A DNA stretch of 64,000 nt from Pseudomonas rhodesiae (GCF_007858255.1 NZ_VFEU01000003.1:62001-126000); one strand, 5' to 3'. Positions 24,980 to 33,653 are shown, counted from the first letter of the stretch. Made by a program: numbers and translations. Notes: generated by a model not told the origin, from the sequence alone.

Positions 24980-26308
24980 TCAGCGCTTGTCGGACGTGCG
25001 CATTTTCTGCGGCAGGCCCCACATCAGCAACGCAGCGGCGATCAACGCACACACGCCGATCACATACAGCGCCGGCGTGGTGCTGCCGGTGATGTCCTTG
25101 ATGCGTCCCACCATCACCGGGCTGACGATCCCACCCAGTTGCCCCAGCGTGTTGATCAGCGCAATCCCGCCCGCCGCGCCCGCCCCGGCACCGGCCAACA
25201 ATTTGGGCGGTAAGGTCCAGAACGTCGGGATCGAGGCAATGATGCCGGCGCCCAAAAGGCCCAACGCTATAATCAGAAACACCTGCTGATCATCGAAGAT
25301 GCCCGCGCAGAAAAACCCGACCGCGCCCATGACCACCAAGCCGCTAACGAACTTGCGCCGCTCGCCGGTGGCATCCGACCAACGCCCCACCACCACCATG
25401 GTGATAGCCCCGCAGATATACGGAATGGCGGTCAGCAGGCCGATCACCACCGCGCTTTCGATACCCGCGCTGCGGATCAATTGCGGCGCCCAGAAGTTGA
25501 GGCCGTAGGACGCCACCTGGATCAGGAAGTAGATCAGTCCCAACATCAGGAATCCGGGAATCCGCAAGGCTTGCAGCAGCGAGCCTTTCTTGTGCACTTC
25601 GTGCACCGCGATGCGGCTGGCCAGCAAGGTTTTCTCTTCGGCGCTGAGCCAGGGCGCATCCTCAATGCGGTCCTTGAATTGGGTGAGTACCATCCACGCC
25701 AGCCCCACGCACGGCAGACCGCCGAGCAGGAACAGCCAGTGCCAGCCGCGCATTTGCAGCACGCCGTCCATATGCTCCAGCACCAGGCCGGAGAACGGCG
25801 CGCCTACCAGCCCGGAAAACGCCGAGGCGAGAAACAGCATCGAGGTGATACGCCCACGGAAGTCCTGGGGAAACCACAAGGTCAGGTAATACAGCACGCC
25901 AGGGGCAAACCCGGCCTCCATCGCCCCGATCAGAAAGCGCAGGGCGTAGAACTGCCACTCGGCCGTGACGAACACCATGGCCGCCGTGGCCAGGCCCCAG
26001 GACACCATGATCCGCGCGATCCAGCGGCGCGCGCCGACCCGGTACAGCATCATGTTGCTCGGCACCTCGAAGATCACGTAGCCGATCACGAACAGCCCCG
26101 CGCCCAGACCGTAGGCGGTGTTACTCAGGCCCAGGTCGGCCTGCAGCTGGAACTTGGCGAAGCTGATATTGATGCGATCGAAAAAGGCGAACAGGTAGCA
26201 CACCATGATCAGCGGCATCAGGCGCCACGCAACCTTGTGAACCACCGCTTTGACCGGATCGACATCACCGACCGGGCGCGCGCCGGTCTCTACTGTATTG
26301 GTGCTCAT
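24980..26308 (-). CDS. MFS transporter, anion:cation symporter (ACS) type
   Basis: A 442-residue major facilitator with 12 predicted membrane segments. ACS-family features include CYLFAFFDRINISFAKFQLQ near the first helix, FVIGYVIFEVPSNMMLYRVG and LYYLTLWFPQDFRGRITS. ACS transporters take up organic anions such as aromatic acids, tartrate and phthalate. It is last in an apparent operon after the CaiB and HMG-CoA-lyase-like genes (59-base gap), so it probably imports the acid they degrade. The start at 26308 is preceded by GGGAGA on the minus strand. Confidence 0.9.
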   Translation of the reverse strand: MSTNTVETGARPVGDVDPVKAVVHKVAWRLMPLIMVCYLFAFFDRINISFAKFQLQADLGLSNTAYGLGAGLFVIGYVIFEVPSNMMLYRVGARRWIARIMVSWGLATAAMVFVTAEWQFYALRFLIGAMEAGFAPGVLYYLTLWFPQDFRGRITSMLFLASAFSGLVGAPFSGLVLEHMDGVLQMRGWHWLFLLGGLPCVGLAWMVLTQFKDRIEDAPWLSAEEKTLLASRIAVHEVHKKGSLLQALRIPGFLMLGLIYFLIQVASYGLNFWAPQLIRSAGIESAVVIGLLTAIPYICGAITMVVVGRWSDATGERRKFVSGLVVMGAVGFFCAGIFDDQQVFLIIALGLLGAGIIASIPTFWTLPPKLLAGAGAGAAGGIALINTLGQLGGIVSPVMVGRIKDITGSTTPALYVIGVCALIAAALLMWGLPQKMRTSDKR

Positions 26309-26367
26309 TGTTTTCTCCCAGCGGATCGCTCTACGGCGTCCGATTGTTTTTGTTGTCTGGTGTAGCG

Positions 26368-27309
26368 TTACAACGCGGCGGTGTACGCCGGTGGTGGATG
26401 CAGGTCGCAATTACGCCCAGCCTTGACCACCTGGCCGGGCAATTCGTGACCCAGCAGCGCCGGCAAGCGCCGGGACAACTGCAACAGGTGCGGCAGGTCG
26501 ATACCGGTGTGAATGCCCACTTCATCACACAGGTTGACCAAATCTTCAGTGCAGATATTGCCCGACGCCCCCGGCGCAAACGGGCAGCCGCCCAGGCCGC
26601 CGAGCGCCGCATCGAAGCGACGCGCGCCAGCGTCATAGGCCGCCAGCACATTGCACAGGCCCAGGCCGCGGGTGTTATGAAAATGCAGGGTCAGATCCCG
26701 CGCAGAAACCCGCTGCAACACGCGTTTGACCAGGCGCGTCACCTGACGTGGGTTGGCCATGCCGGTGGTGTCGGCCAGGCTGATGCCCTGGATACCCAGC
26801 GTCTGGTACGCCTCGACAATCTGCAGCACCCGGTCTTCGTCGATCTTGCCTTCGAACGGGCATCCAAAGGTGGTGGCGATGCTGGCGTTGAGACGTACCG
26901 GATGCTCGGCGGCGAACCGCGCGACATCGGCGAACGCCGCCAAGGACGCTTCGCAGCGCATGCGCATATTGGCCAGGTTGTGGGTTTGGCTGGCGGACAT
27001 CACCAGGTTCAATTCATCGGCGCGGGATTCGATAGCACGCTGAGCGCCCTTGAGGTTGGGGATCAGCGCCACGTAGATCACCCCCGGCCGACGTTCGATG
27101 CCCTGGAACACCTGCTCGCCGTCGCGCAGCGCCGGGATGGCCTTGGGCGACACGAACGAGCCGGCTTCGATGCGGGAAAAACCGGCGAGGGACAACTGAT
27201 CGATCAAGGCAATCTTATCGGCGGTCTCGACCCAGGTCGGCTCGATCTGCAGGCCATCGCGCGGCGACACTTCCTGCACGATCAACGGGTCGTCATAACG
27301 CTGGATCAT
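26368..27309 (-). CDS. HMG-CoA lyase-like enzyme
   Basis: A 313-residue DRE-TIM metallolyase of the hydroxymethylglutaryl-CoA lyase family. The catalytic Arg17-Asp18 lie in VSPRDGLQ, metal ligands His209 and His211 in LHFHNTRG, and the active-site Cys242 in GLGGCPFAPGASGN. True HMG-CoA lyase cleaves HMG-CoA to acetyl-CoA and acetoacetate. Here the family segment HDTYGQ is HNTRGLG (Asn212, Arg214), so a related substrate is possible. The start overlaps the stop of the CaiB gene by 4 bases (ATGA), so the two are tightly coupled. The fold and lyase class are clear; the exact substrate is inferred. Confidence 0.9.
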   Translation of the reverse strand: MIQRYDDPLIVQEVSPRDGLQIEPTWVETADKIALIDQLSLAGFSRIEAGSFVSPKAIPALRDGEQVFQGIERRPGVIYVALIPNLKGAQRAIESRADELNLVMSASQTHNLANMRMRCEASLAAFADVARFAAEHPVRLNASIATTFGCPFEGKIDEDRVLQIVEAYQTLGIQGISLADTTGMANPRQVTRLVKRVLQRVSARDLTLHFHNTRGLGLCNVLAAYDAGARRFDAALGGLGGCPFAPGASGNICTEDLVNLCDEVGIHTGIDLPHLLQLSRRLPALLGHELPGQVVKAGRNCDLHPPPAYTAAL

Positions 27310-28499
27310 TGCACCACCCCCGAATCTCTCAAGCGTTGGATATCAGGACCACCCAAGCCCAGGTTGCCGAGGATTTCGTCGGTGTGCTGACCCAGCGCGG
27401 GCCCCTGCCAATTCACGCCGCCGGGGGTTTGCGAGAGCTTGGGCACGATGCCTGGCATCTTCACCGACACACCGCCGGGCAACTGGGCATCGAGCAGCAT
27501 GTCGCGGGCCTGGTAGTGCGGATCACTGACGATATCCGCCACTGAATAAATGCGACCGGCCGGCACTTCGGCAGCCTCCAGGGCGCTGAGCACGCGGTCG
27601 ATGGGCTGGCTGCTGGTCCAGCGGGTGATGGCCGCGTCCAGCACGGCGCTTTGGGCGGCGCGGCCGTCGTTGTGAGCAAGTTCGGGCGCGTCGGCCAGGT
27701 CGGCGCGGCCGATGGCGTGCATCAGACGCTTGTAGATCGGGTCGCTGTTGCCGGCGATCACCACGTAGGCACCGTCGGCGGTCGGGTAGGTATTAGATGG
27801 CGCGATGCCAGGCAACGCACCGCCGCTGCGCTCGCGCACATGGCCGAGCATGTCGTATTCCGGCACCAGGCTTTCCATCACGTTGAACACGCTTTCAGCC
27901 AGGGACACATCGACGATCTGCCCCTCGCCCTGGCCGGTTTTGACCCGCAGCAACGACATCAACGCGCCGATCACTCCATGCAACGAGGCCAGGGAATCGC
28001 CGAGGCTCACCCCGACCCGCGCCGGAGGCGATTCCGGGTTGCCGGTGGTGTAGCGAATGCCGCCCATGGCCTCGCCGATGGCACCAAAGCCCGGACGATC
28101 ACGGTACGGCCCGGTCTGGCCGTAGCCGGAGATGCGCACCAGGGTCAGCTTAGGGTTCAGCGCGTGCAGCACCTCCCAGCCCAGGCCGAGTTTTTCCAGG
28201 CCGCCGGGGCGCAGGTTTTCGATCAGGACGTCGGCATCGCCGAGCAGTTGCTTGATCAGGTCCAGGCCTTCACTGGACTTGAGGTCCAGGGCCAGGGACT
28301 TCTTGTTGCGCGATTGCAGGTACCACCACAGCGAAGTGCCCTCGTGCAGCTTTCGCCATTTGCGAAGCGGATCGCCCTGCCCCATGGATTCGATTTTGAT
28401 CACATCGGCGCCAAATTCTGCCATCAGCCGCGCGGCAAACGGCGCTGCGATCAGCGTGCCGATCTCGATCACCTTGATTCCGCTTAGTGGAGCCGTCAT
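27306..28499 (-). CDS. CaiB/BaiF-family CoA-transferase
   Basis: A 397-residue class III CoA-transferase. It opens with LSGIKVIEIGTLIAAPFAAR and ADVIKIESMGQGDPLRKW, both family features. The catalytic aspartate that forms the acyl anhydride is Asp168 in VGVSLGDSLASLHG. Length is standard (about 400). Its stop overlaps the start of the HMG-CoA-lyase-like gene, which predicts that it activates the acid that the lyase then splits. Human SUGCT, a CaiB enzyme, transfers CoA from succinyl-CoA to glutarate and 3-hydroxy-3-methylglutarate, a useful precedent. The donor and acceptor are not proven here. Confidence 0.9.
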   Translation of the reverse strand: MTAPLSGIKVIEIGTLIAAPFAARLMAEFGADVIKIESMGQGDPLRKWRKLHEGTSLWWYLQSRNKKSLALDLKSSEGLDLIKQLLGDADVLIENLRPGGLEKLGLGWEVLHALNPKLTLVRISGYGQTGPYRDRPGFGAIGEAMGGIRYTTGNPESPPARVGVSLGDSLASLHGVIGALMSLLRVKTGQGEGQIVDVSLAESVFNVMESLVPEYDMLGHVRERSGGALPGIAPSNTYPTADGAYVVIAGNSDPIYKRLMHAIGRADLADAPELAHNDGRAAQSAVLDAAITRWTSSQPIDRVLSALEAAEVPAGRIYSVADIVSDPHYQARDMLLDAQLPGGVSVKMPGIVPKLSQTPGGVNWQGPALGQHTDEILGNLGLGGPDIQRLRDSGVVQ

Positions 28500-28582
28500 C
28501 GGGAGTCCCTCTTATTCTTGGAATAGTGACCAAGGCTAGAGGACCGCCGCGGGAGAAATCCAACCGTCAGTTGGCAAGGAAC

Positions 28583-28599
28583 GTTCGTTAAACGCGAAC
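28583..28599. promoter_or_regulatory. 17-bp palindrome, candidate LysR operator
   Basis: GTTCG (28583-28587) and CGAAC (28595-28599) flank a 7-base centre, giving a palindrome with the T-N11-A core of LysR-type sites. It lies in the 102-base gap between the LysR gene end (28602) and the CaiB start (28499), suited to control of the CaiB/HMGL/MFS operon. Confidence 0.5.
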
Positions 28600-28601
28600 G
28601 C

Positions 28602-29555
28602 TCAGGGATTTTTCCGTAGGACTAGGCTGTCAGGCCGCTCCAGGGAAGGCACTGAGAGACTCAGGTAGTCGAACAGTAAACGGCTGACGGGCGACAACTG
28701 TGTTTCATCACGTACGACCAGGATCAGACTGCGGTCCGACCAGGCGTCCGTCAGCGCCACGGCGTGCAGGCCCAGCGGGCGGCCGAACAGCTCATAGGCT
28801 TTGCGCGGCAGGATGCCGATGCCCATCTTGGCCTGGACCATGCGACACATCGCATCGAACCCCGGCACATGAATGCGCAGGCGCAGCATCTGGCCAGCCT
28901 CGCGCGCGGCGGCATGGGTGCGCATGTTGATCGAGCTGGCGGCGTGCAGGCCGATGTGATCGCTGCCCAGGGTGTCGGCGAACGCCAGGGCCGGCCGGGC
29001 CGCGAGCGGATGATCGGCCGGCATCAGCACCACCAGTTTGTCGTGGCGATAGGTCACGCTGGGCAGGCCCTTGGTGTCGGTGTCGCAGGAGCAGATTCCC
29101 AGGTCCGCCACCCCGTCCAGTACACCTTGCACTACGCCGTTGCTGGGGCGCTCTTCCAGATCGGTTTTGACTTCAGGGTGCAGCTCGGAAAAATCCCGCA
29201 GGTCTTCGGGCAGGAACTGAATGATCGCGGACAGATTGGCCAGCATCCGCACATAACCGCGCACACCATGGCTGTGTTCGCCCAGCTCCAGGCCCATTTT
29301 TTCGACGTTGAACAGCATCCTGCGCGCATGGTGAAGCAGGGTCTCGCCGGCTGCCGTCAGCTCCATGCCTTTGGCCCGGCGCACAAACAGACTGACTCCG
29401 AGCACCTGCTCCAATTCCATCAAGCGTTTGCTGGCGGCGGACACTGCGATGGCTTCACGAGTGGCGGCGCGGGTCAGCGTGCCCTCTTCGAACACCGCGA
29501 CGAATAGCTGCAGGGTGATCAGGTCCAGGCGCCGCACCAGGCTCTTGTGCAACAT
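28602..29555 (-). CDS. LysR-family regulator of the CaiB/HMGL operon
   Basis: A 317-residue LysR-type regulator. The winged helix (LQLFVAVFEEGTLTRAATRE, then AVSAASKRLMELEQVLG) covers about residues 12-75, followed by a periplasmic-binding-protein-like effector domain. I took the ATG at 29555 (MLHKSLVRRLDLITL); the frame is open for another 100 codons upstream but that region is the next gene on the same strand. It overlaps the stop of the NAD(P)-binding gene by one base. The CaiB, lyase and MFS genes follow on the same strand after 102 bases holding a palindrome, so it is their probable regulator. Confidence 0.9.
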   Translation of the reverse strand: MLHKSLVRRLDLITLQLFVAVFEEGTLTRAATREAIAVSAASKRLMELEQVLGVSLFVRRAKGMELTAAGETLLHHARRMLFNVEKMGLELGEHSHGVRGYVRMLANLSAIIQFLPEDLRDFSELHPEVKTDLEERPSNGVVQGVLDGVADLGICSCDTDTKGLPSVTYRHDKLVVLMPADHPLAARPALAFADTLGSDHIGLHAASSINMRTHAAAREAGQMLRLRIHVPGFDAMCRMVQAKMGIGILPRKAYELFGRPLGLHAVALTDAWSDRSLILVVRDETQLSPVSRLLFDYLSLSVPSLERPDSLVLRKNP

Positions 29556-30229
29556 CACACACGCTCGCTGGCCAGACGCTGGATCTGGGCCTGTTCCACC
29601 ACTGCCTGCGGCGCGCCATGGCGTACCGCCGCCAGCATCCCACGCCCCAATGACTCGGTGCTCACTACCCATTCGGGTTTTATCCGACGCACCAGCGAAA
29701 GCAACGGCCCGAACAGCCTGTAGAACGCCTGATACAGCGGCGTTTTGGAACGCACGCCATGCAACGGCTGAATGACCCCGGGGCGGAACAGGTAGACCGC
29801 CTTGAACGGCAAGCGCAGCAAAGCATTCTCGGTCTTGCCCTTGACCCGCGCCCACATCGACTTGCCCATCTCGGTGCTGTCGGTGCCGGCGCCGGACACG
29901 TAGATAAACGTCATCTGCGGATTGAGCCGCGCCAGGGTACTGGCGGCGACGAGGGTCAGGTCGTAAGTCAGATGGGTGTAGCGCGCTTCACTCATGCCCG
30001 CCGAAGAAACACCCAGGCAGAAGAAACACGCATCGAAGCCCTGCAACAGATTTTCCAACGGCTGGAAATCCAGCATATCGGCGTGCAACACCTGATGCAG
30101 CTTGCCATGCACCTGAGGCAGCGGCGTACGGCCAACCGCGACGACCTCCTGCACATCCGCCGCCAGCAGGCACTCGCGCAACACGCCCTGGCCGACCATG
30201 CCAGTGGCGCCGAATAACAGAACTCTCAT
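29555..30229 (-). CDS. NAD(P)-binding oxidoreductase, HTATIP2-like
   Basis: A 224-residue atypical short-chain dehydrogenase. A Rossmann motif GATGMVGQGVLRECL starts at residue 8, and the later FIYVSGAGTDSTEMGKSMWA and RVKGKTENALLRLPF match the HTATIP2/NAD(P)H-binding family (the Tyr of YxxxK is replaced). Length is typical. The substrate is unknown. It precedes the LysR gene with a one-base overlap. A hairpin-rich gap separates it from the iron alcohol dehydrogenase gene. Confidence 0.82.
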   Translation of the reverse strand: MRVLLFGATGMVGQGVLRECLLAADVQEVVAVGRTPLPQVHGKLHQVLHADMLDFQPLENLLQGFDACFFCLGVSSAGMSEARYTHLTYDLTLVAASTLARLNPQMTFIYVSGAGTDSTEMGKSMWARVKGKTENALLRLPFKAVYLFRPGVIQPLHGVRSKTPLYQAFYRLFGPLLSLVRRIKPEWVVSTESLGRGMLAAVRHGAPQAVVEQAQIQRLASERV

Positions 30230-30243
30230 AAAGGGACCTCAGC

Positions 30244-30327
30244 GTTAAGCCGCAAGCTATAAACCACATAGTGATCGCAGTGTAAGTATCACACCTTGGC
30301 AACTTATAGCTTAACGCTTGCGGCTTA
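30244..30327. repeat. Inverted repeat between alcohol dehydrogenase and oxidoreductase genes
   Basis: TAAGCCGCAAGC (30246-30257) pairs with GCTTGCGGCTTA (30316-30327), and the inner AAGCTATAA pairs with TTATAGCTT. The loop is about 45 bases. It fills the gap between two minus-strand genes and may end transcription of the alcohol dehydrogenase gene, or be a member of a Pseudomonas intergenic palindrome family. Confidence 0.65.
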
Positions 30328-30339
30328 CGCCTACCCCTC

Positions 30340-31488
30340 TCAAAACGCGCTGCGAAAGATCTCCTCAATCTGACGCTGATCGGCCCGGCGTGGGTTGGTC
30401 AGCCCGCAGGCGTCCTTGAGTGCGTTGGTGGCCAGCAGGGGAATGTCCTGCAACTTGGCGCCCAGTTCGCGCAGGCCGGCGGGGATTTCCACGTCGTGGG
30501 CCAGGCTGCGGATGGCGGCGATGGCGATTTGGGCGCCCTCTTCATCGCTGACGCCTTGGGTATCGGCGCCCAGGGCGCGGCCGACGTCGCTCAGGCGTTT
30601 GGCGCTGACGCTGGCGTTGAAGCTTTGTACGTGAGGCAGCAATACCGCGTTGCACACGCCGTGGGGCAGATCGTAGAAACCGCCCAACTGGTGCGCCATG
30701 GCGTGCACGAAGCCCAGGGACGCGTTGTTGAAGGCCATGCCGGCGAGGAACTGCGCGTAGGCCATGTTCTCCCGCGCAACTTTGTCGCTGCCGTCACGTA
30801 CGGCCAGGCGCAGGTTGGCGCTGATCAGTTCAATGGCCTTGATCGCGCAAGCGTCGGTGATCGGCGTGGCGGCAGTGGACACGTAGGCTTCGATGGCGTG
30901 GGTCAGGGCGTCCATGCCGGTGGCGGCAGTGAGGCCCTTGGGCATGCCGACCATCAGCGATGGGTCGTTGACCGACAGCAGCGGCGTGACGTTACGGTCG
31001 ACAATGGCCATTTTCACGTGGCGGGTTTCGTCGGTGATGATGCAGAACCGGGTCATTTCGCTGGCGGTGCCGGCGGTGGTGTTGATGGCCACCAGCGGCA
31101 GTTGCGGTTTGCTGGATCGGTCGACACCTTCGTAGTCGCCGATATGCCCACCGTTGGTGGCGCACAGTGCAATGCCCTTGGCGCAGTCATGGGGCGAGCC
31201 GCCGCCCAGGGACACCACAAAGTCACAGGCGCTGTGCTGCAACAGCGCCAGGCCTTTCTCGACGTTTTCCACATTGGGGTTGGGTTTGGCGCCGTCGTAG
31301 ATCACCGAGTCGATGTCCTGCATCGCCAGTTTCTCGGCGATCATCGCGGCCACGCCGGCCTTGGCAAGCCCTGCGTCGGTGACGATCAGGGCCTTGCGAA
31401 AACCATAGTTGCGAATGGCGTTCATGGCTTCGTCGAGGCAATCGGTGCCCATGATGTTGACGGCGGGAATAAAGAAAGTGCTGCTCAT
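30340..31488 (-). CDS. yiaY: Iron-containing alcohol dehydrogenase, YiaY type
   Basis: A 382-residue group III Fe-dependent alcohol dehydrogenase, very similar to E. coli YiaY from the N-terminus on ([14 protein letters not shown]). The NAD-binding motif is [16 protein letters not shown]. Metal ligands fit Asp193 and His197 ([12 protein letters not shown]), His262 ([11 protein letters not shown]) and His276 (DLPHGVCN), with the same spacing as E. coli FucO. YiaY has been reported to oxidise threonine; primary alcohols are also likely substrates. An exact ANR box lies 58 bases upstream of its start, which predicts low-oxygen induction. Confidence 0.92.
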   Translation of the reverse strand: MSSTFFIPAVNIMGTDCLDEAMNAIRNYGFRKALIVTDAGLAKAGVAAMIAEKLAMQDIDSVIYDGAKPNPNVENVEKGLALLQHSACDFVVSLGGGSPHDCAKGIALCATNGGHIGDYEGVDRSSKPQLPLVAINTTAGTASEMTRFCIITDETRHVKMAIVDRNVTPLLSVNDPSLMVGMPKGLTAATGMDALTHAIEAYVSTAATPITDACAIKAIELISANLRLAVRDGSDKVARENMAYAQFLAGMAFNNASLGFVHAMAHQLGGFYDLPHGVCNAVLLPHVQSFNASVSAKRLSDVGRALGADTQGVSDEEGAQIAIAAIRSLAHDVEIPAGLRELGAKLQDIPLLATNALKDACGLTNPRRADQRQIEEIFRSAF

Positions 31489-31545
31489 GGCGAATCCTCG
31501 GATGACGTTATAGGTACAGCATCAACCTCAGCCGCCTGGCGCACC

Positions 31546-31559
31546 TTGATCAAGATCAA
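31546..31559. promoter_or_regulatory. ANR/FNR box
   Basis: TTGAT-CAAG-ATCAA is an exact match to the ANR/FNR consensus TTGAT-N4-ATCAA. It lies in the 124-base divergent gap, about 64 bases from the yiaY start and 60 bases from the DUF4917 start. Activation of yiaY under low oxygen is the simplest reading. Confidence 0.7.
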
Positions 31560-31612
31560 CGCCGGCTCGTGATAAAGTCACCGCCCAGCCGATTTTGAGT
31601 AGACCCGCCGCA

Positions 31613-32629
31613 ATGAAGGATTTCCAGGATATTGACGCCCACCTTGAAGACTGGAGCGCGCTGGGTAGCACCCACGACTTCAGCGCGATACTGATCGGCA
31701 ACGGCGCCAGCCGGGCGATCTGGGAAGACTTTGCCTACGACTCACTGTTCGAAAACGCCCGCACCGTCGAAGAAAAACCCTTGAGCGCCTCCGAACTCAG
31801 TGTGTTTGATGCGTTACAGACCCGCAGCTTCGAGCAAGCCCTGGGCGCGTTGAAAACCACCAGCCGGGTCAACAAAGCGCTGGCAGTCAGCTCAGCCGCG
31901 CCACGCAATCGCTATTACGCGATCAAGGAAGCGCTGATCAATACCATCCACGCCGTGCATATCCCATGGCGCCTGGTGCAGCCCTCGACCCTGGCGGCGA
32001 TCAATGGCGAGCTGGCCCGCTACCCCACGGTGTTCACCAGCAATTACGACTTGCTCAACTATTGGGCGATCCTGCACGCCCCGGGCATCGATGACCTGTT
32101 TCGCGGCGCCGAAGCTTGCTTCGATCTACGTGACACCCGCACCGACGCCACGCGTATCCTCTACCTGCATGGCGGCCTGCATCTGGTGCGCAACCTCGAC
32201 GGCACCGCGCGCAAACTGCCGAGTACCGACAGCACCCTGCTCAGCAGTTTCGCGATCAACAACACCCTCAAGACCCTGGACGATGTGCCGCTGTTCGTCA
32301 GCGAAGGCAGCGTTCAGGAGAAGCTCAAGACCATCCGCAGTTCGGATTACCTGTCGTACTGTTACGCCCAACTGCTCAACCATCAGGGTGCGTTGTGCGT
32401 CTTCGGCCACGAGCTGGGCACGCAGGACAGCCACCTGGTGGACGCGATTCGCCACGCCCGCCCCAGCACATTGGCGATCTCGGTGTCGGGGCGCAGTGAA
32501 GGGTTCATTCGTCAGCAGAAGCGCCGGTATTCGCAGTTGTTCGACGGCACTGGAGTCGCGCTGAAGTTCTATGCGGCGCGCACCCATGCATTGGGTAACT
32601 CGGCGTTGTCGGTCCCCGTGGAGACATAG
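31613..32629 (+). CDS. DUF4917 SIR2-like protein
   Basis: A 338-residue soluble protein matching the DUF4917 pattern and keeping SIR2-like marks. These are GNGAS (residues 29-33, nucleotide loop), FTSNYDLLNYW (about 141-151), YLHGGLHL with a possible catalytic His186 (184-191), and CVFGHELGTQDSHL (262-275). SIR2-fold proteins bind NAD and include NADases used in anti-phage defence, but no partner effector or sensor gene is adjacent. The ATG at 31613 (MKDFQDID) is preferred to one six codons earlier. It shares an ANR-box region with the divergent yiaY. Activity is unknown. Confidence 0.75.
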   Translation: MKDFQDIDAHLEDWSALGSTHDFSAILIGNGASRAIWEDFAYDSLFENARTVEEKPLSASELSVFDALQTRSFEQALGALKTTSRVNKALAVSSAAPRNRYYAIKEALINTIHAVHIPWRLVQPSTLAAINGELARYPTVFTSNYDLLNYWAILHAPGIDDLFRGAEACFDLRDTRTDATRILYLHGGLHLVRNLDGTARKLPSTDSTLLSSFAINNTLKTLDDVPLFVSEGSVQEKLKTIRSSDYLSYCYAQLLNHQGALCVFGHELGTQDSHLVDAIRHARPSTLAISVSGRSEGFIRQQKRRYSQLFDGTGVALKFYAARTHALGNSALSVPVET

Positions 32630-32965
32630 ATATCCTAAAGCGGCCCTATAGCGTTGTGGTGAACGGGCTTGCCTCGCGCAGGGCAAGCCTGCTCACCACT
32701 AAAACCGCATTTTTCTGGTGATGTTTTCACCGAAGAGATGTAGATACCCATGCCTCCGATAGCGGCGTGTCAGTTACCCATGAGCTGGCTGACACAGGAC
32801 TCTACACACATCTCAAAGGCTGATGCGTACGCTGTGATGAGCAGGCTTGCCCTGCGCTGGGCTGTGGAGCAGCCCCACTCCAGACAACGTGGTTACCTGG
32901 CGGGCGCTTGGCTTGGGAGCCATTTCGCGGTCCAGCGCGGGACAGCCCTGCTTACTGCAAGAACC
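32630..32965. repeat. 336-base gap with REP-like palindromes
   Basis: No gene is supported. A REP-like hairpin occupies 32655-32699 (GTGGTGAACGGGCTTGCC against GGCAAGCCTGCTCACCAC, with two mismatches). A degraded second element (GATGAGCAGGCTTGCCCTGC) starts near 32837. The remainder has no obvious structure. Confidence 0.6.
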
Positions 32966-33493
32966 TCACTCATCAGTACTGTGAACCACCACCAACAGCT
33001 GCGCCTGCACCGGCCCCACCGAGCGGATGCGGTGCGGCTTCTGCGCGTTGAAATGCAGCGCATCGCCGCGCTCGAGGATCACGCGTTCGTTCATGAAATC
33101 CACTTCCACCTGGCCTTCGTGCACGAACAGAAACTCTTCCCCCACGTGTTCCTTGAAGGTCTTGTCGGAGAACTCCGCGGGCGGGTAGATGATAAAGGGC
33201 AACAGGCTGCGTTCGCTGACCTGGTGGGCAAGCACGGCATAGCCCGGTGACGTGTCGGGGCGCTCATGGCTGCGCACCAGGCTGTAGCTGTCGAGACTTG
33301 CGCGCTCCTCGCTGAACAACTCCTCGACGTTCACGTTGAGGGCCTTGGCCAATTTCAGCGCGGCGGCGATGGACGGCGTGTTGAGCCCGCGCTCCACCTT
33401 GGACAGGTAACTTTTGGTCATCCCGGACTTTTCCGCCAGGGTCTCCAACGTAACGCCAAGTTTTTTTCTCAATAATTTCAAACGGATAGACAT
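32966..33493 (-). CDS. XRE-cupin transcriptional regulator
   Basis: A 175-residue regulator with an N-terminal XRE helix-turn-helix (residues 5-60: LGVTLETLAEKSGMTKSYLS, KVERGLNTPSIAAALKLAKA) and a C-terminal cupin domain (about 105-172: HVGEEFLFVHEGQVEVDFMN, ERGDALHFNAQKPHRIRS). Proteins of this architecture sense small molecules through the cupin and often repress divergent catabolic genes. It is divergent from the class II aldolase gene, with a palindrome in the gap that suits dimer binding. The ligand is unknown. Confidence 0.92.
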   Translation of the reverse strand: MSIRLKLLRKKLGVTLETLAEKSGMTKSYLSKVERGLNTPSIAAALKLAKALNVNVEELFSEERASLDSYSLVRSHERPDTSPGYAVLAHQVSERSLLPFIIYPPAEFSDKTFKEHVGEEFLFVHEGQVEVDFMNERVILERGDALHFNAQKPHRIRSVGPVQAQLLVVVHSTDE

Positions 33494-33538
33494 GCGCTGC
33501 GTTTAATCCATGCAGGAAACGATGAGCCGTGCTTGCCA

Positions 33539-33574
33539 ATGACACTTTGTGTCATATAGCATCTTTAGTGTCAT
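33539..33574. promoter_or_regulatory. Palindromic operator in the XRE-cupin/aldolase gap
   Basis: ATGACAC (33539-33545) and GTGTCAT (33549-33555) form a perfect palindrome with a TTT centre, and a further GTGTCAT follows at 33568-33574. It lies 46 bases ahead of the regulator start and 80 bases ahead of the aldolase start. Binding by the XRE-cupin protein is inferred. Confidence 0.6.
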
Positions 33575-33653
33575 TTGCGTTCACCCAACGACCTTGCGAG
33601 CAGCGGGAGACCAGCAAATCCGACGTCCATTGCAACCCTCAAAGGACACCGAT

